Positions 28,445-36,853 of a stretch of 64,000 nucleotides of DNA are shown here, one piece after another; position 1 is the stretch's first letter; every line of letters starts with the position of its first letter. Source of the stretch: Solitalea canadensis DSM 3403 (GTDB taxonomy: Bacteria > Bacteroidota > Bacteroidia > Sphingobacteriales > Sphingobacteriaceae). Under the pieces are notes generated by a model. It saw only the letters and a list, made by a program, of their open reading frames with translations. It was not told the origin of the DNA and ran no database searches. The stretch spans positions 4,414,669 through 4,478,668 of the forward strand of contig NC_017770.1 of NCBI RefSeq assembly GCF_000242635.2. The letters run 5' to 3'. A program made the translations under genes and the position numbers.

Positions 28445-28479
28445 AAAAAGACCTTGGTGAATAACCAAGGTCTTTTTTT
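28445..28479. terminator. Bidirectional intrinsic terminator
   Basis: A long stem AAAAAGACCTTGGT / ACCAAGGTCTTTTT encloses a 5-base loop (GAATA), with A-runs and T-runs on both sides. It serves both the TPR protease gene and the convergent rbfA gene, whose stop codon lies in its right arm. Confidence 0.92.
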
Positions 28480-28852
28480 ATTCTTCAGAAGAGCTCGATT
28501 TGGGTTGCTTTTCAATCTCTTCAAATAGCTTATTCATTTTAGACACATACTCTTGAGTATCGTCTATAAAAAACTCAAGTTCCGGAATTACCCTTACTTG
28601 ATCTTTGATACGCTTTCCTAATTTATAACGGATCTCTCCTTGTTGCGCTTTTACTGAATTTATAGATTGTTGTGCTGTTGTTGTATTCAGGAAACTTAAA
28701 TAAATACGAGCCAATCCTAAATCAGGGGTCACGCGAACTTTAGTAACTGTTACAAAATTATTAGGAAAGAAACTGCTGCCCTCCTGTTGAAAAAGGTCTG
28801 CCAGGTCTTTTTGTATCTGTCGTGCGAATTTCAATTGTCTTTTCGATTCCAT
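28478..28852 (-). CDS. rbfA: Ribosome-binding factor A
   Basis: RbfA binds the 30S subunit during 16S rRNA 5'-end maturation. The 124-residue product has the KH-like fold pattern of the family: RQIQKDLADLFQQE near the N-terminus, VTKVRVTPDLGLARIYLSF in the middle, and VIPELEFFIDDTQEYVSKMNKLFEEI near the C-terminus. The length is normal. It is transcribed alone from the minus strand. Confidence 0.93.
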   Translation of the reverse strand: MESKRQLKFARQIQKDLADLFQQEGSSFFPNNFVTVTKVRVTPDLGLARIYLSFLNTTTAQQSINSVKAQQGEIRYKLGKRIKDQVRVIPELEFFIDDTQEYVSKMNKLFEEIEKQPKSSSSEE

Positions 28853-28999
28853 CTCTTCAATTTCTTTAAATTAAACACAAATTCCAAATCTGAGTTTGCA
28901 GATCAAAGGTAATGTTAAAAAAATAATTCACGTAAAATCAACAAAGGTTCATGGGGACTTATAAATCACATCTGCCTATCATGGATTTACAATAAAAAC

Positions 29000-29007
29000 T
29001 ATCTTTG
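29000..29007 (+). promoter_or_regulatory. Candidate Bacteroidota -7 promoter element
   Basis: TATCTTTG matches the Bacteroidota -7 consensus TAnnTTTG exactly and lies 17 bases before the S4-protein ATG, allowing a very short leader. No good -33 TTTG was seen at the usual distance. Confidence 0.45.
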
Positions 29008-29024
29008 CGTTTAAATTACTCCAG

Positions 29025-29231
29025 ATGAACACATTTAAACTTAATACCGAATTCATTGAACTTATAAAACTCCTGAAAGCCGTTGGTATTGCCGAAAACG
29101 GTGGACATGCACAAGCGCTTGTTGAAGCTAATGAAGTTAAAGTAAATGGTACGGTTGAAACACGTAAACGTGCTAAATTAAGATCAGGTGATAAGGTTGA
29201 AACACCTTATGGGTCCGTTTTGATTGAATAA
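29025..29231 (+). CDS. Small RNA-binding S4-domain protein (YbcJ-like)
   Basis: At 68 residues this is a minimal S4 domain: FIELIKLLKAVGIAENGGHA, then LVEANEVKVNGTVETRKRAKL and RSGDKVETPYG. Such stand-alone proteins (YbcJ or YaaA-like) bind structured RNA and are linked to ribosome assembly or stalled-ribosome handling. It is divergent from rbfA and convergent with the DUF1365 gene, with 10 bases between stops. Confidence 0.88.
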   Translation: MNTFKLNTEFIELIKLLKAVGIAENGGHAQALVEANEVKVNGTVETRKRAKLRSGDKVETPYGSVLIE

Positions 29232-29241
29232 TCATTAATTT

Positions 29242-30039
29242 TTATGGCCTGTAGGGCTTATATGCTTCACGCAAGAGTTCAGGATACTCTGTTTTTTTTT
29301 GATAAGGCATGCCAAGTAACCATAGTTTTAAACCCTGCAGGTGAATAAGAATTACCACCTTAAGTGTAACAAACGGATGCTTAATGCTTAACCAGGCTAA
29401 ATTGAATCCACTAAGCTTTCTTTTGTTACCAATCAATGTGGTCACAAAAAACTTCTTGCCTTCCTTATTCTGATCATCAATTTTAATGGAAAACTTTTTA
29501 GAAGGAACCTCAAGGTTAAAATGAAAGTTTACATTATGATCTATAAAAGGTAAAACATCAAAGTATTTAGGTGTATCCAGGTAAAAACGATGTCCGCGTA
29601 AGTTTTCCTTCCCGATAAAGTAGGGTTTTTGTTCTTCAATTGCATTTCCCACTTGCACCAATGCACAAACGGGATCATTATACTCATCAATAAGAAAATA
29701 AAAAGAAACAGGGTTAAACTGATAGCCCATTGTACAAACGCTGGTGAGTAACATGATCCGTTGATCACCTGTTTCAATTCCGTTTTCAGCAAAGTAAGAC
29801 ACTATATTCTCTTTAACAGGCCTGCCCTTTTTTATTGCAGGAGAAGTAAAGTCAAGGTGATCACTATCTCTGAAATTAAACACGTTGAACCTATTCCGGC
29901 TAAATAAAATTCGTTTTTGGGCTATAAAATCAATCTCGTCAAGATCAAGGTAGAACATAAAAATCCTGTAATAGAACCTGTTTCTGCGGGGTTCTAACCT
30001 ATTATGCATTACTAAACATTCATACAAACAGGAATTCAT
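29242..30039 (-). CDS. DUF1365 family protein
   Basis: The 265-residue protein carries the DUF1365 pattern: NRFYYRIFMFYLDLDEID near the start, GYQFNPVSFYFLID in the middle, and FHLNLEVP-like and LAWLSIKHPFVTLKVVILIH segments toward the end. DUF1365 genes usually sit beside an FAD amine-oxidase-like gene and a cyclopropane fatty acid synthase, and are linked to modified or unusual fatty acids. The FAD gene is present here about 350 bases upstream on the same strand. The methyltransferase is not seen in this window. Its biochemical role is unknown. Confidence 0.88.
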   Translation of the reverse strand: MNSCLYECLVMHNRLEPRRNRFYYRIFMFYLDLDEIDFIAQKRILFSRNRFNVFNFRDSDHLDFTSPAIKKGRPVKENIVSYFAENGIETGDQRIMLLTSVCTMGYQFNPVSFYFLIDEYNDPVCALVQVGNAIEEQKPYFIGKENLRGHRFYLDTPKYFDVLPFIDHNVNFHFNLEVPSKKFSIKIDDQNKEGKKFFVTTLIGNKRKLSGFNLAWLSIKHPFVTLKVVILIHLQGLKLWLLGMPYQKKTEYPELLREAYKPYRP

Positions 30040-30111
30040 AGGAAATTTATTCTAATTTAACTTATTTTTGCCGGGGCTTTTTTATTTTTGCCCCTAAATA
30101 CTTAGAAAATT

Positions 30112-30273
30112 ATGTTGTCAATTTTAGCTGCTTATATCGCGCCTGCTCAGTACGTAATTCCATCGTTGATCTGCACGGGTTTAATTTTGCCAATTTGCGT
30201 AATCTTGATTTTCGAGAAACAACGCAAACATGAGTTAGAAAACCCTTCACACAACGAAGAAGATCATCATTAA
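30112..30273 (+). CDS. Small membrane protein of 53 residues
   Basis: ATG at 30112 opens a 53-codon frame: a hydrophobic stretch (about residues 15-33, PSLICTGLILPICVILIF) followed by a charged, His-rich tail (EKQRKHELENPSHNEEDHH) and TAA. A strong terminator begins 6 bases later. It lies in the gap between two minus-strand genes that normally neighbour each other. The hairpin and coherent composition support a real gene, but there is no family assignment. Confidence 0.6.
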   Translation: MLSILAAYIAPAQYVIPSLICTGLILPICVILIFEKQRKHELENPSHNEEDHH

Positions 30274-30278
30274 TATTT

Positions 30279-30319
30279 AAAGGGTTGGGTATTTTATCTT
30301 ATACAATATCCAACCTTTT
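30279..30319 (+). terminator. Intrinsic terminator
   Basis: AAAGGGTTGGGTAT (30279-30292) pairs with ATATCCAACCTTTT (30306-30319) across a short loop, with one G-T mismatch class and a T-run in the right arm. It follows the small membrane protein gene and could also stop transcripts arriving from the opposite strand. Confidence 0.8.
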
Positions 30320-30385
30320 AAGTTTAATTGGCGGCTACTTTTTTCTGTAAGCCGTTATGTCTTTGTATAAGAACAATCAATGTGT

Positions 30386-31693
30386 CTATAATTTAGCGAT
30401 TTTAGCCGTGTTTGCGCATACTTTAATTGCATTTGCACAATTGAGTCCTGCTGTGTAAGCATCTTCATGAAAACCATACTTAAAATAACTCCCGCAATAA
30501 AAAGTGGTTTTCTCCTCTCCGTCTATTTCCGACAACTGATTTAACTTATATAACTGCTCTTGAGCGGCTATCGCTTTAAGGTCGAACAATGGATGTTCGT
30601 ATTCAATTAAATTAATTATTTTCTTTTCGTTAATCAAGCCCGGATCGTTTAAAGAGACAAAATAATTTACATCACTTGATACATCTTGTAGCTTATTCAT
30701 CCAATAAATGGTACTGGTTTTACCTAGCGACTCAACTCTGCAATTCCAGGAAGACCATACTTTCTTATTAGTAGGCATAACCGCCTCGTCGGTATGAACA
30801 GTAGCAATATTCTTTTCATACCTGAAGTTCCGTAGCAAGCTGTATTCCAAATTGGTGGCCTCATCTTCCAAAATGCGCAAAGCCTGATCAGAATGACAAG
30901 CAAATACCACTTTATCAAATTTTTGAACAGAACCGTCTTCAAAAAACAAGACAACTTCAGGGCGTTCGTATATCTTCTGTCTTTTTATCCCTACAACCCG
31001 TTTGTTAATTACGATGTTTTCTTTAAAAGATTTGATGAGTAAATCACGATAAGAATGACTTCCATTTTGTAAGGTATACCATTGATGCTGTGTATTTAGT
31101 CCTAAAAAACCATGGTTTTTAAAAAACCGGATCAATGTTACGGCCGGGAAGTCGAGCATTCTGTTGGCAGACGTTGACCAGACCGCTGAACTCATTGGAA
31201 TCAAGTACTTATAAAGCATTTCATGTCCGTAACCCTTTTCTTTCACATATTGACGAAGCGTATAACCTGCAAATTGTTTATTCTCCAGGTCCTCAATACT
31301 TTCTTTATTGAAACGATCAATCTGCATCAACATTTTAATATACTCTACATTGAAGATATTCTTACGTTGAGCAAATAAACCATTAAATCCCGTGCTGCAG
31401 TACTCCAGACCCGATTCACAATGTTGCACACTAAACGAAACATTAGACTCAATAACCGGAGCTTTAATCTCGTCAAACAAGCGGCAAAGATTTGGGTAAG
31501 TAACTTTATTAAATACGGTAAAACCTGTGTCAAAACGAACAATCTTGTCATCTTCGGCAAGCGTAAGCGTATTGGTATGCCCTCCTACATAATTATTTTG
31601 TTCGAAGAGTGTGATACTAAAATGATCTTTAAGATGATAAGCGGCTCCCATACCAGCAATACCGGTTCCTATAATTGCTATTCTCTGCTTCAT
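30386..31693 (-). CDS. NAD(P)/FAD-dependent amine-oxidase-like oxidoreductase
   Basis: The 435-residue flavoprotein opens with an FAD-binding GxGxxG motif, IAIIGTGIAGMGAAYHL, followed by an LFEQNNYVGGHTNTL box typical of the amine oxidase/phytoene desaturase superfamily. It ends with CGSYFKYGFHEDAYTAGLNCA, the usual C-terminal FAD contact. It is the partner of the DUF1365 gene downstream. In other bacteria this pair belongs to a set for fatty acid modification under light or oxidative stress. The substrate is not known. A short inverted repeat lies in the upstream region. Confidence 0.87.
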   Translation of the reverse strand: MKQRIAIIGTGIAGMGAAYHLKDHFSITLFEQNNYVGGHTNTLTLAEDDKIVRFDTGFTVFNKVTYPNLCRLFDEIKAPVIESNVSFSVQHCESGLEYCSTGFNGLFAQRKNIFNVEYIKMLMQIDRFNKESIEDLENKQFAGYTLRQYVKEKGYGHEMLYKYLIPMSSAVWSTSANRMLDFPAVTLIRFFKNHGFLGLNTQHQWYTLQNGSHSYRDLLIKSFKENIVINKRVVGIKRQKIYERPEVVLFFEDGSVQKFDKVVFACHSDQALRILEDEATNLEYSLLRNFRYEKNIATVHTDEAVMPTNKKVWSSWNCRVESLGKTSTIYWMNKLQDVSSDVNYFVSLNDPGLINEKKIINLIEYEHPLFDLKAIAAQEQLYKLNQLSEIDGEEKTTFYCGSYFKYGFHEDAYTAGLNCANAIKVCANTAKIAKL

Positions 31694-31779
31694 TTATGAT
31701 CTGTTTTTGCTAACTACCGAATGGTTGTATGACTAAAATACCTTATATGGAGCATCTTTGTTTCTACTTTTTTGATTTC

Positions 31780-31793
31780 ACGTATAAGTACGT
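31780..31793. promoter_or_regulatory. Candidate operator, inverted repeat
   Basis: ACGTA-TAAG-TACGT is a perfect 5-bp inverted repeat with a 4-base spacer, 87 bases upstream of the FAD oxidoreductase start in a non-coding gap. It could be a regulator site. No regulator gene adjoins it, so the call is weak. Confidence 0.3.
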
Positions 31794-31975
31794 TTTTTGT
31801 TACATAACCAAAAAGTGGATTGTATTAAAATGATTAAGAAGGGAAAATGATAGAATTAATAATCGATAGTTTTAATAGGATTTGGACATATAAGAGCATG
31901 TCGTAAGGCATGTTCGCCTTCGATAAGAAATCCTGAACCCAAAAAGTAATCCCGGACAATAATTAACAATAAGGA

Positions 31976-32365
31976 TTATACAGTAGTTATAATCGCTGTT
32001 GCTTCGATTTCAACTAACAAGAACTCATCAATTAGTGCTTTAATTTCAACCATAGATGTAGCTGGTTTAATCTCTTTAAAGAACTCAGCATGAGCACGGC
32101 CGATTTCTTCCCAATGGCTGATATCGGTAACAAACATCCTGGTTCTTACTACATCTTTCATAGAAGCACCCGACTTAATTAATGTTTCTTCAATTTTTTG
32201 CAGAATACACTTAGTCTGTTCATAAAAATTATTAACGCCGACAATATTTCCATCCACAATGGCCGTTGTACCTGATATTTCAATTGTATTTCCAACTTTA
32301 ACAGCACGGCTATAACCAACAATGTCTTCCCATTTGGCACCTGAACTTATGTTTTGTCTTTTCAT
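31976..32365 (-). CDS. RidA-family protein lacking the catalytic Arg
   Basis: The 129-residue protein has the RidA (YjgF/UK114) fold, with VGNTIEISGTTA near the N-terminus and ASMKDVVRTRMFVTDI in the middle. Deaminating RidA proteins have an Arg in the ARxxVEV motif; here the same place reads ATSMVEI, so the imine-hydrolysing Arg is replaced. It probably belongs to one of the non-deaminase Rid subgroups. Compare the gene at 50442, which keeps the Arg. Its role is unknown. Confidence 0.82.
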   Translation of the reverse strand: MKRQNISSGAKWEDIVGYSRAVKVGNTIEISGTTAIVDGNIVGVNNFYEQTKCILQKIEETLIKSGASMKDVVRTRMFVTDISHWEEIGRAHAEFFKEIKPATSMVEIKALIDEFLLVEIEATAIITTV

Positions 32366-32463
32366 GCTTAAAAATAACTATTAGTCGTAAGGGATGAAAA
32401 CTTATAAAAAAACGACCCGTCTTTTCAGATCGGATCGTTAAGTTAAAAGGAATTGTAAAAGTG

Positions 32464-33330
32464 TTAAATCCTGAAGCCAAGCACCCAATAATTTTCGAGG
32501 AATTTAATGTGTTGGCTTGCACCATCAATTTTGTTGCGCCCAGTGGTATGGATGTTATTCATATCTAAATAACCGGCCTTAATATCTGACTGAAAATAAA
32601 GCCATTTTAAAATATTGAACTTAATACCGGCGCTTGCGCTGATACCCCATCCGGCAACATTAAAATGATTGTTCTCGCCTGTCTCAAATAAACGCACATC
32701 ACTTCTAGGCAAAACGATTCCTGCACCAAGTCCGGTTACCACTGTTAAGCCTAACTTCGGATGCCTTTTTGATTGCCAAAGTTGGTCATATCGTTCACCT
32801 GCAACACTGATATAATTTAGGCCATCTGTATGTTCAAATGTTAAGAAATCCGGAAAAATATTAATTGGATCATTATTATAATCTCCTGCATAATTACCTG
32901 AAGGTTTATTGGTTGGAATCCCGGGACTAGAAATTTCCTCACCAATATGTCCGGATATTTTAACTGTTTGCGGAACCTGCATTACGTATTTCATATGATC
33001 CCATCCTACCGAAATGCTGTATTTATCGGAAATAAAGTACCCTAAGCGATAATTGTATTGCGGAACAGAGAATTCGGTAATATTCAAATACTGCCACGAT
33101 AAAGATGACGGTCGGTCTTTTGCTACTACATCATGCAGTGTGAAATTATAATTAGGACCAGAAAAGTTAATGTCACTTTTGGCAAACCAGGCACGGTTAT
33201 ACCCCCAATAAAAATAAAATTGTCCTTTTTTTTGAAGTTTGAAATCTGTACTTAATGAAGACGGCATGGTTTGAGCGTTTGCTGTGAATGCTGCAAACAA
33301 TAGGGAAAGACTAATAATAAATGATCTCAT
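32464..33330 (-). CDS. Outer-membrane beta-barrel protein
   Basis: The 288-residue protein has a signal peptide (MRSFIISLSLLFAAFTANAQ) and beta-rich sequence with YYFYWGYNRAWF-like aromatic repeats, ending in WVLGFRI. That ending, with hydrophobic or aromatic terminal residues, is typical of barrels exported to the outer membrane. The strand pattern suggests about 10-12 strands. No ligand or enzyme motif is seen. It stands between the RidA-like gene and the desaturase, each with its own leader. Confidence 0.75.
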   Translation of the reverse strand: MRSFIISLSLLFAAFTANAQTMPSSLSTDFKLQKKGQFYFYWGYNRAWFAKSDINFSGPNYNFTLHDVVAKDRPSSLSWQYLNITEFSVPQYNYRLGYFISDKYSISVGWDHMKYVMQVPQTVKISGHIGEEISSPGIPTNKPSGNYAGDYNNDPINIFPDFLTFEHTDGLNYISVAGERYDQLWQSKRHPKLGLTVVTGLGAGIVLPRSDVRLFETGENNHFNVAGWGISASAGIKFNILKWLYFQSDIKAGYLDMNNIHTTGRNKIDGASQHIKFLENYWVLGFRI

Positions 33331-33592
33331 TACAATTGTTTAAATACTTGGAAATAGAGATAATAGGTTGGTTTTTTTCGGAGTGGAGGCGAAAGTAGAT
33401 ATAAAAACCAATGGTATTAGCCGTCAAAAAGGGATGTATCAGGATTGATTGAGAAGAACTAAGTGTAAAGATGACACTACTATGATATTAACAAAAAAGC
33501 CCCCCAGTCGCTCTTCTGAGAAGTTTTTGATTTACAGGAAACTATGTGTTTAAACATTTGTTTCCATTGATTCGATAACTTTAGGAAATAAA

Positions 33593-33616
33593 AAAGCCCC
33601 GAAATTTCGGAGCTTT
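33593..33616 (-). terminator. Intrinsic terminator of the desaturase gene
   Basis: An AAAGC...GCTTT stem with inner CCGAAATTTCGG lies 7 bases past the desaturase stop. On the minus strand it is followed by a T-run, as expected for an intrinsic terminator. Confidence 0.85.
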
Positions 33617-33623
33617 GGCGTAT

Positions 33624-34370
33624 CTAAGTTGTTACTTTTCGTAATTGAATAATTCTTACCCAATGCATCACTTTCATCACAGGATAGACAGGATCAAACT
33701 CCCACCATTTTTTTGCAAAGTTGGGGCTATTTGGGTATTTATGGTGGTTATTTTGGAACAACTCACCTAGCATCAAAAATTCAACAGGAGTTGTATTTTT
33801 TGATTTATCACCATTATCATAGTTTGCATATCCGTATTTATGGCCACACCAGTTTACTACTGCACCGTGAATAGGTCCCATTAACCAGTGAATAGGTAAT
33901 AACAAATAGAAGAAAGGTGAATAACCTAATCCAAAAATGAACCATGTATAAATAGCGACATAAATTAAGCCGATGCTAACTCGGGTAATCATTGAATCAC
34001 CAAATTTATCTAACCAAGGCCATTCAGGATAGTTTCCTTTAAACTCATTTTCCGGTTCTTTCAATCGCATAACATAACTGTTGTAAATGCGGCGGGTTTC
34101 CAACATCATTGACCAAACATCATCAAAAAAGTGAGGCGAATGCGGATCCTTTTCCGTATCAGAATAGGCATGATGCATTCGGTGCATAATTGCATAAGCT
34201 CTTGGATTCAGAAATGAAGACCCCTGAAAGAAGAAGGTCATGAAGTAAAATGTTTTCTCCCAAAACTTATTGGTTGTAAACATTTTGTGTGATGCGTATC
34301 GGTGCAGGAAAAATGTTTGGAAAAACAATGAAAGAAACCAATGACACAAGAAGAAAATTAAAATCGGCAC
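33624..34370 (-). CDS. Membrane fatty acid (acyl-CoA/acyl-lipid) desaturase
   Basis: The 248-residue integral membrane protein has the three histidine boxes of the di-iron desaturases: HRYASH near residue 23, HRMHH near 64 and NNHHKYPN near 208, placed between hydrophobic spans. It introduces double bonds into acyl chains, probably delta-9, and helps adjust membrane fluidity. The exact regioselectivity cannot be read from sequence. It is monocistronic, with a terminator directly downstream and a long hairpin in the upstream region. Confidence 0.9.
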   Translation of the reverse strand: MPILIFFLCHWFLSLFFQTFFLHRYASHKMFTTNKFWEKTFYFMTFFFQGSSFLNPRAYAIMHRMHHAYSDTEKDPHSPHFFDDVWSMMLETRRIYNSYVMRLKEPENEFKGNYPEWPWLDKFGDSMITRVSIGLIYVAIYTWFIFGLGYSPFFYLLLPIHWLMGPIHGAVVNWCGHKYGYANYDNGDKSKNTTPVEFLMLGELFQNNHHKYPNSPNFAKKWWEFDPVYPVMKVMHWVRIIQLRKVTT

Positions 34371-34445
34371 AATAGTAAAGTTTATTGGTAATTAAAAGCG
34401 TTTTTGATAAAATTATTATGCAAGCATAATATATCTTAAAATGGC

Positions 34446-34487
34446 AACGGTCTTTACAGTGAGAAAACCCCATCAGCAAAGACCGTT
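34446..34487. promoter_or_regulatory. Long-loop hairpin upstream of the desaturase
   Basis: AACGGTCTTT (34446-34455) and AAAGACCGTT (34478-34487) form a perfect 10-bp stem around a 22-base loop, 76 bases before the desaturase start. No T tract follows on either strand, so it is not an obvious terminator. It might be a leader structure or a regulator site in the 317-base gap 34371-34687, where little else is seen apart from the terminator at 34641. Confidence 0.4.
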
Positions 34488-34640
34488 ATCTATATGTATA
34501 AAATCGTATTTACAAGAACTTACCCCTTTTTTAATCTACTGACAATGACCGTTCAAAATCATTATATAGATTAATTAAAGATTGCGGCAAAAATACTGAA
34601 AACTTCCGATTATAAAAGGCTATCAGACAGAAACAAAAAA

Positions 34641-34662
34641 GCAGGCCCAAAAATAGGCCTGC
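34641..34662 (-). terminator. Intrinsic terminator of the amidohydrolase operon
   Basis: GCAGGCC (34641-34647) pairs with GGCCTGC (34656-34662) over an 8-base AT-rich loop, and on the minus strand the stem is followed by TTTTTT. It lies 26 bases past the amidohydrolase stop. Confidence 0.88.
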
Positions 34663-34687
34663 CCGATCCTAACACCATTTACTAAAC

Positions 34688-36109
34688 TTATTTAGTCTTA
34701 GATGTCAGTACCTGAACCTCTCCAAGCAGTTGATCCAATTTCTTTCTGTTAAACAATTTGCCTTTGGTTATTACGGCATAAATTCTTTGTGTATTTGAAA
34801 TGTTTTCTAACGGATTTTCATCTAAGAGTAAAACATCTGCAATTTTTCCTTTTGCAATTGCCCCGTAATTATCTTTATTAAGAAAAGCCGGCGAGTTAAC
34901 CACAGAAGCTTGTAATGCTTCAAGCGGAGTTAGACCATACTTTACTAACAGCTCCAGTTCCTGATGCAAACCTAAGCCGGGATAATCATAAGAGTTCAGG
35001 AAACCTGCATCGGTTCCAGCCAAAATTTTCACGCCTGCTTTCTGTAGCAAGGGCAAAATCGAAGCGGTTTTTTCAAAAACCTCATGCCTGAACTCAATTG
35101 CTTCTGCATTATCTTGCGCAGCTCTCTTTGCGCGCCAGTCGTAGGTTCGCTGTAATCCTTTGCCGATGTATTTTAAATAATCGTCACTCTTATGATCGTT
35201 TTTATCTAAGTATGCTACTGTATAACTAATGTTTAACGTAGGTGTAACGGCTGTTCCCTTTTCAGCCATTTTCTTATAAATGGCAAGTGCAGATGCTTCA
35301 TCAAAGTTTTTAAGTATCTCTTTTGAAATTGCTCTTCCTTTTAGCTCTCCTTTAGCAATTTTCACCGAAATCTCTTTTTCGTTTTTTGTTCCGGCTTTCC
35401 ATACATAGCTTAAATGTTCAACAGAGCTCAAGCCCGCATCAACCACTTCTTCCATCGTTAAGGAATAAGGAACATGACCTGATATTTTAAAGCCTCTGTC
35501 TCTTGCCGCTTTAATTGCCTCAAGATAAAGCTCCGGCTTAATTGCGTTATCGGTGATTTTAACAAAATCGACTTTTAACTTTTGAAGAGAGTCCAATGCT
35601 TTACTCAACTCTTCGCTTGTTGTTATCTCAAGGTCCCCTGGCCATATTGATTTATAGCCTTCCAGCTTAGGTCCGGAAGTAAAAATGGTTGGGCCAAGTA
35701 ATTTACCATTATTGATAGCTGTTCGCCATTGAAGAACGCTTGGGGTGATATCAGCTGCAGCATCTCTTACAGTTGTTATTCCATAAGCGATAAATAAGGG
35801 AAGAAGATTTTTGTTCTCGGTAATTAATGTGTCTCCTCCACCAAAATGCATATGCATGTCCCATAAACCAGGAAGCACATACTTACCATTCGTGTTTACA
35901 ACCTCTTTTGCTTGATATTTAGAAATCTTTTTGCTATCAACCACATCGACAATGACTCCATTGTTAATAACAATTGATTTACCTGTTTCTATCTTTCCTG
36001 TTTTTACGTTGATGATTTTTCCTGACTTAATAATCAGGTCAACTTTGGTTTTTTGAGCAAAAGCCGAAAAGCCTACCAAAACCAATAAAACTGTAATTAT
36101 TCTCTTCAT
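34688..36109 (-). CDS. Secreted amidohydrolase family protein
   Basis: From ATG 36109 the product is 473 residues with a signal peptide (MKRIITVLLVLVGFSAFAQ). Metal-binding features of the amidohydrolase barrel are visible: DMHMHFGG after LPGLW, a Lys in VDFVKITDN, His in SGHVPYS and SVEHLSYVW, and Asp in AGTDAGF. It ends with the family's GKIADVLLLDENPLENI segment. It resembles imidazolonepropionase or prolidase-like hydrolases, but the substrate is not clear. The upstream in-frame ATG at 36187 lies inside the ankyrin gene and precedes the signal peptide, so it was not used. It is probably co-transcribed with that gene (10-base gap). Confidence 0.88.
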   Translation of the reverse strand: MKRIITVLLVLVGFSAFAQKTKVDLIIKSGKIINVKTGKIETGKSIVINNGVIVDVVDSKKISKYQAKEVVNTNGKYVLPGLWDMHMHFGGGDTLITENKNLLPLFIAYGITTVRDAAADITPSVLQWRTAINNGKLLGPTIFTSGPKLEGYKSIWPGDLEITTSEELSKALDSLQKLKVDFVKITDNAIKPELYLEAIKAARDRGFKISGHVPYSLTMEEVVDAGLSSVEHLSYVWKAGTKNEKEISVKIAKGELKGRAISKEILKNFDEASALAIYKKMAEKGTAVTPTLNISYTVAYLDKNDHKSDDYLKYIGKGLQRTYDWRAKRAAQDNAEAIEFRHEVFEKTASILPLLQKAGVKILAGTDAGFLNSYDYPGLGLHQELELLVKYGLTPLEALQASVVNSPAFLNKDNYGAIAKGKIADVLLLDENPLENISNTQRIYAVITKGKLFNRKKLDQLLGEVQVLTSKTK

Positions 36110-36119
36110 CCAATGTAAA

Positions 36120-36797
36120 TTATCTGGCTCCTGCCTTTTCAAGAATGACAACAATTTCTTTAAAACCTCTCTGTTTTGCATGTGCAAGTGGTGTTATTCC
36201 GTCATTATCGGGAATGTTTACATCACAACCGACATCCACCAATAATTGAACAATTTGAACATGAACCGGACCTCCGTTGCTTAATACAATTGCCTCCATC
36301 AAGCCCGTCCAACCAAGACGGTTAACGTAATCTTTAGGAAACGATTTGTCTTTCAATAATTCCTTCACTATTTCTATATGACCTCTTTCACAAGCCGGAA
36401 TTAATGCGGTTCCTCCATATCGATTATAAACTTTATAGTCGGGGTTAGCTGTAAGGCACATTTTGAGGATTTCTACGTACCCACTTGCTCCGGCGTACAA
36501 AAAAGGACTGTTCAACATCTTGTCCTGCGCATTCACATTGGAGCCTTGCGCTATAAGCAATTTTGCCGCTTCAGTATTGTTTTCGTATGTGGCAATCATA
36601 AGTAACGTTTCACCCTTATCATTTTGTTCTTCCAGATTTCCACCAGCATCAATCCACCTTTTTAAACCGGAAATATCATTCTTCTTAATCATTTGAAAAA
36701 CCTTATCTGATGTAATCATTGTTTCTTTTTTGTGTTGCGAACAAGCATTAAAACTGATTGCAGTTATCAACATAAAAATGGCAAGCCCATATTTCAT
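36120..36797 (-). CDS. Ankyrin-repeat lipoprotein
   Basis: From ATG 36797 the 225-residue product has a lipoprotein signal with lipobox SFNAC, then about five ankyrin repeats: DKGETLLMIATYENN, MLNSPFLYAGASGYVE, YGGTALIPACERGHIE, GWTGLMEAIVLSN and DGITPLAHAKQRGFKE. Ankyrin repeats make protein-protein contacts; here they would face the periplasm from a membrane anchor. It sits 10 bases upstream of the amidohydrolase and may regulate or partner it. Confidence 0.85.
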   Translation of the reverse strand: MKYGLAIFMLITAISFNACSQHKKETMITSDKVFQMIKKNDISGLKRWIDAGGNLEEQNDKGETLLMIATYENNTEAAKLLIAQGSNVNAQDKMLNSPFLYAGASGYVEILKMCLTANPDYKVYNRYGGTALIPACERGHIEIVKELLKDKSFPKDYVNRLGWTGLMEAIVLSNGGPVHVQIVQLLVDVGCDVNIPDNDGITPLAHAKQRGFKEIVVILEKAGAR

Positions 36798-36853
36798 ACA
36801 AAATGAATTAATGAACAAAATTAAACGTGAATAAGGTGATATTATGGGACAGA

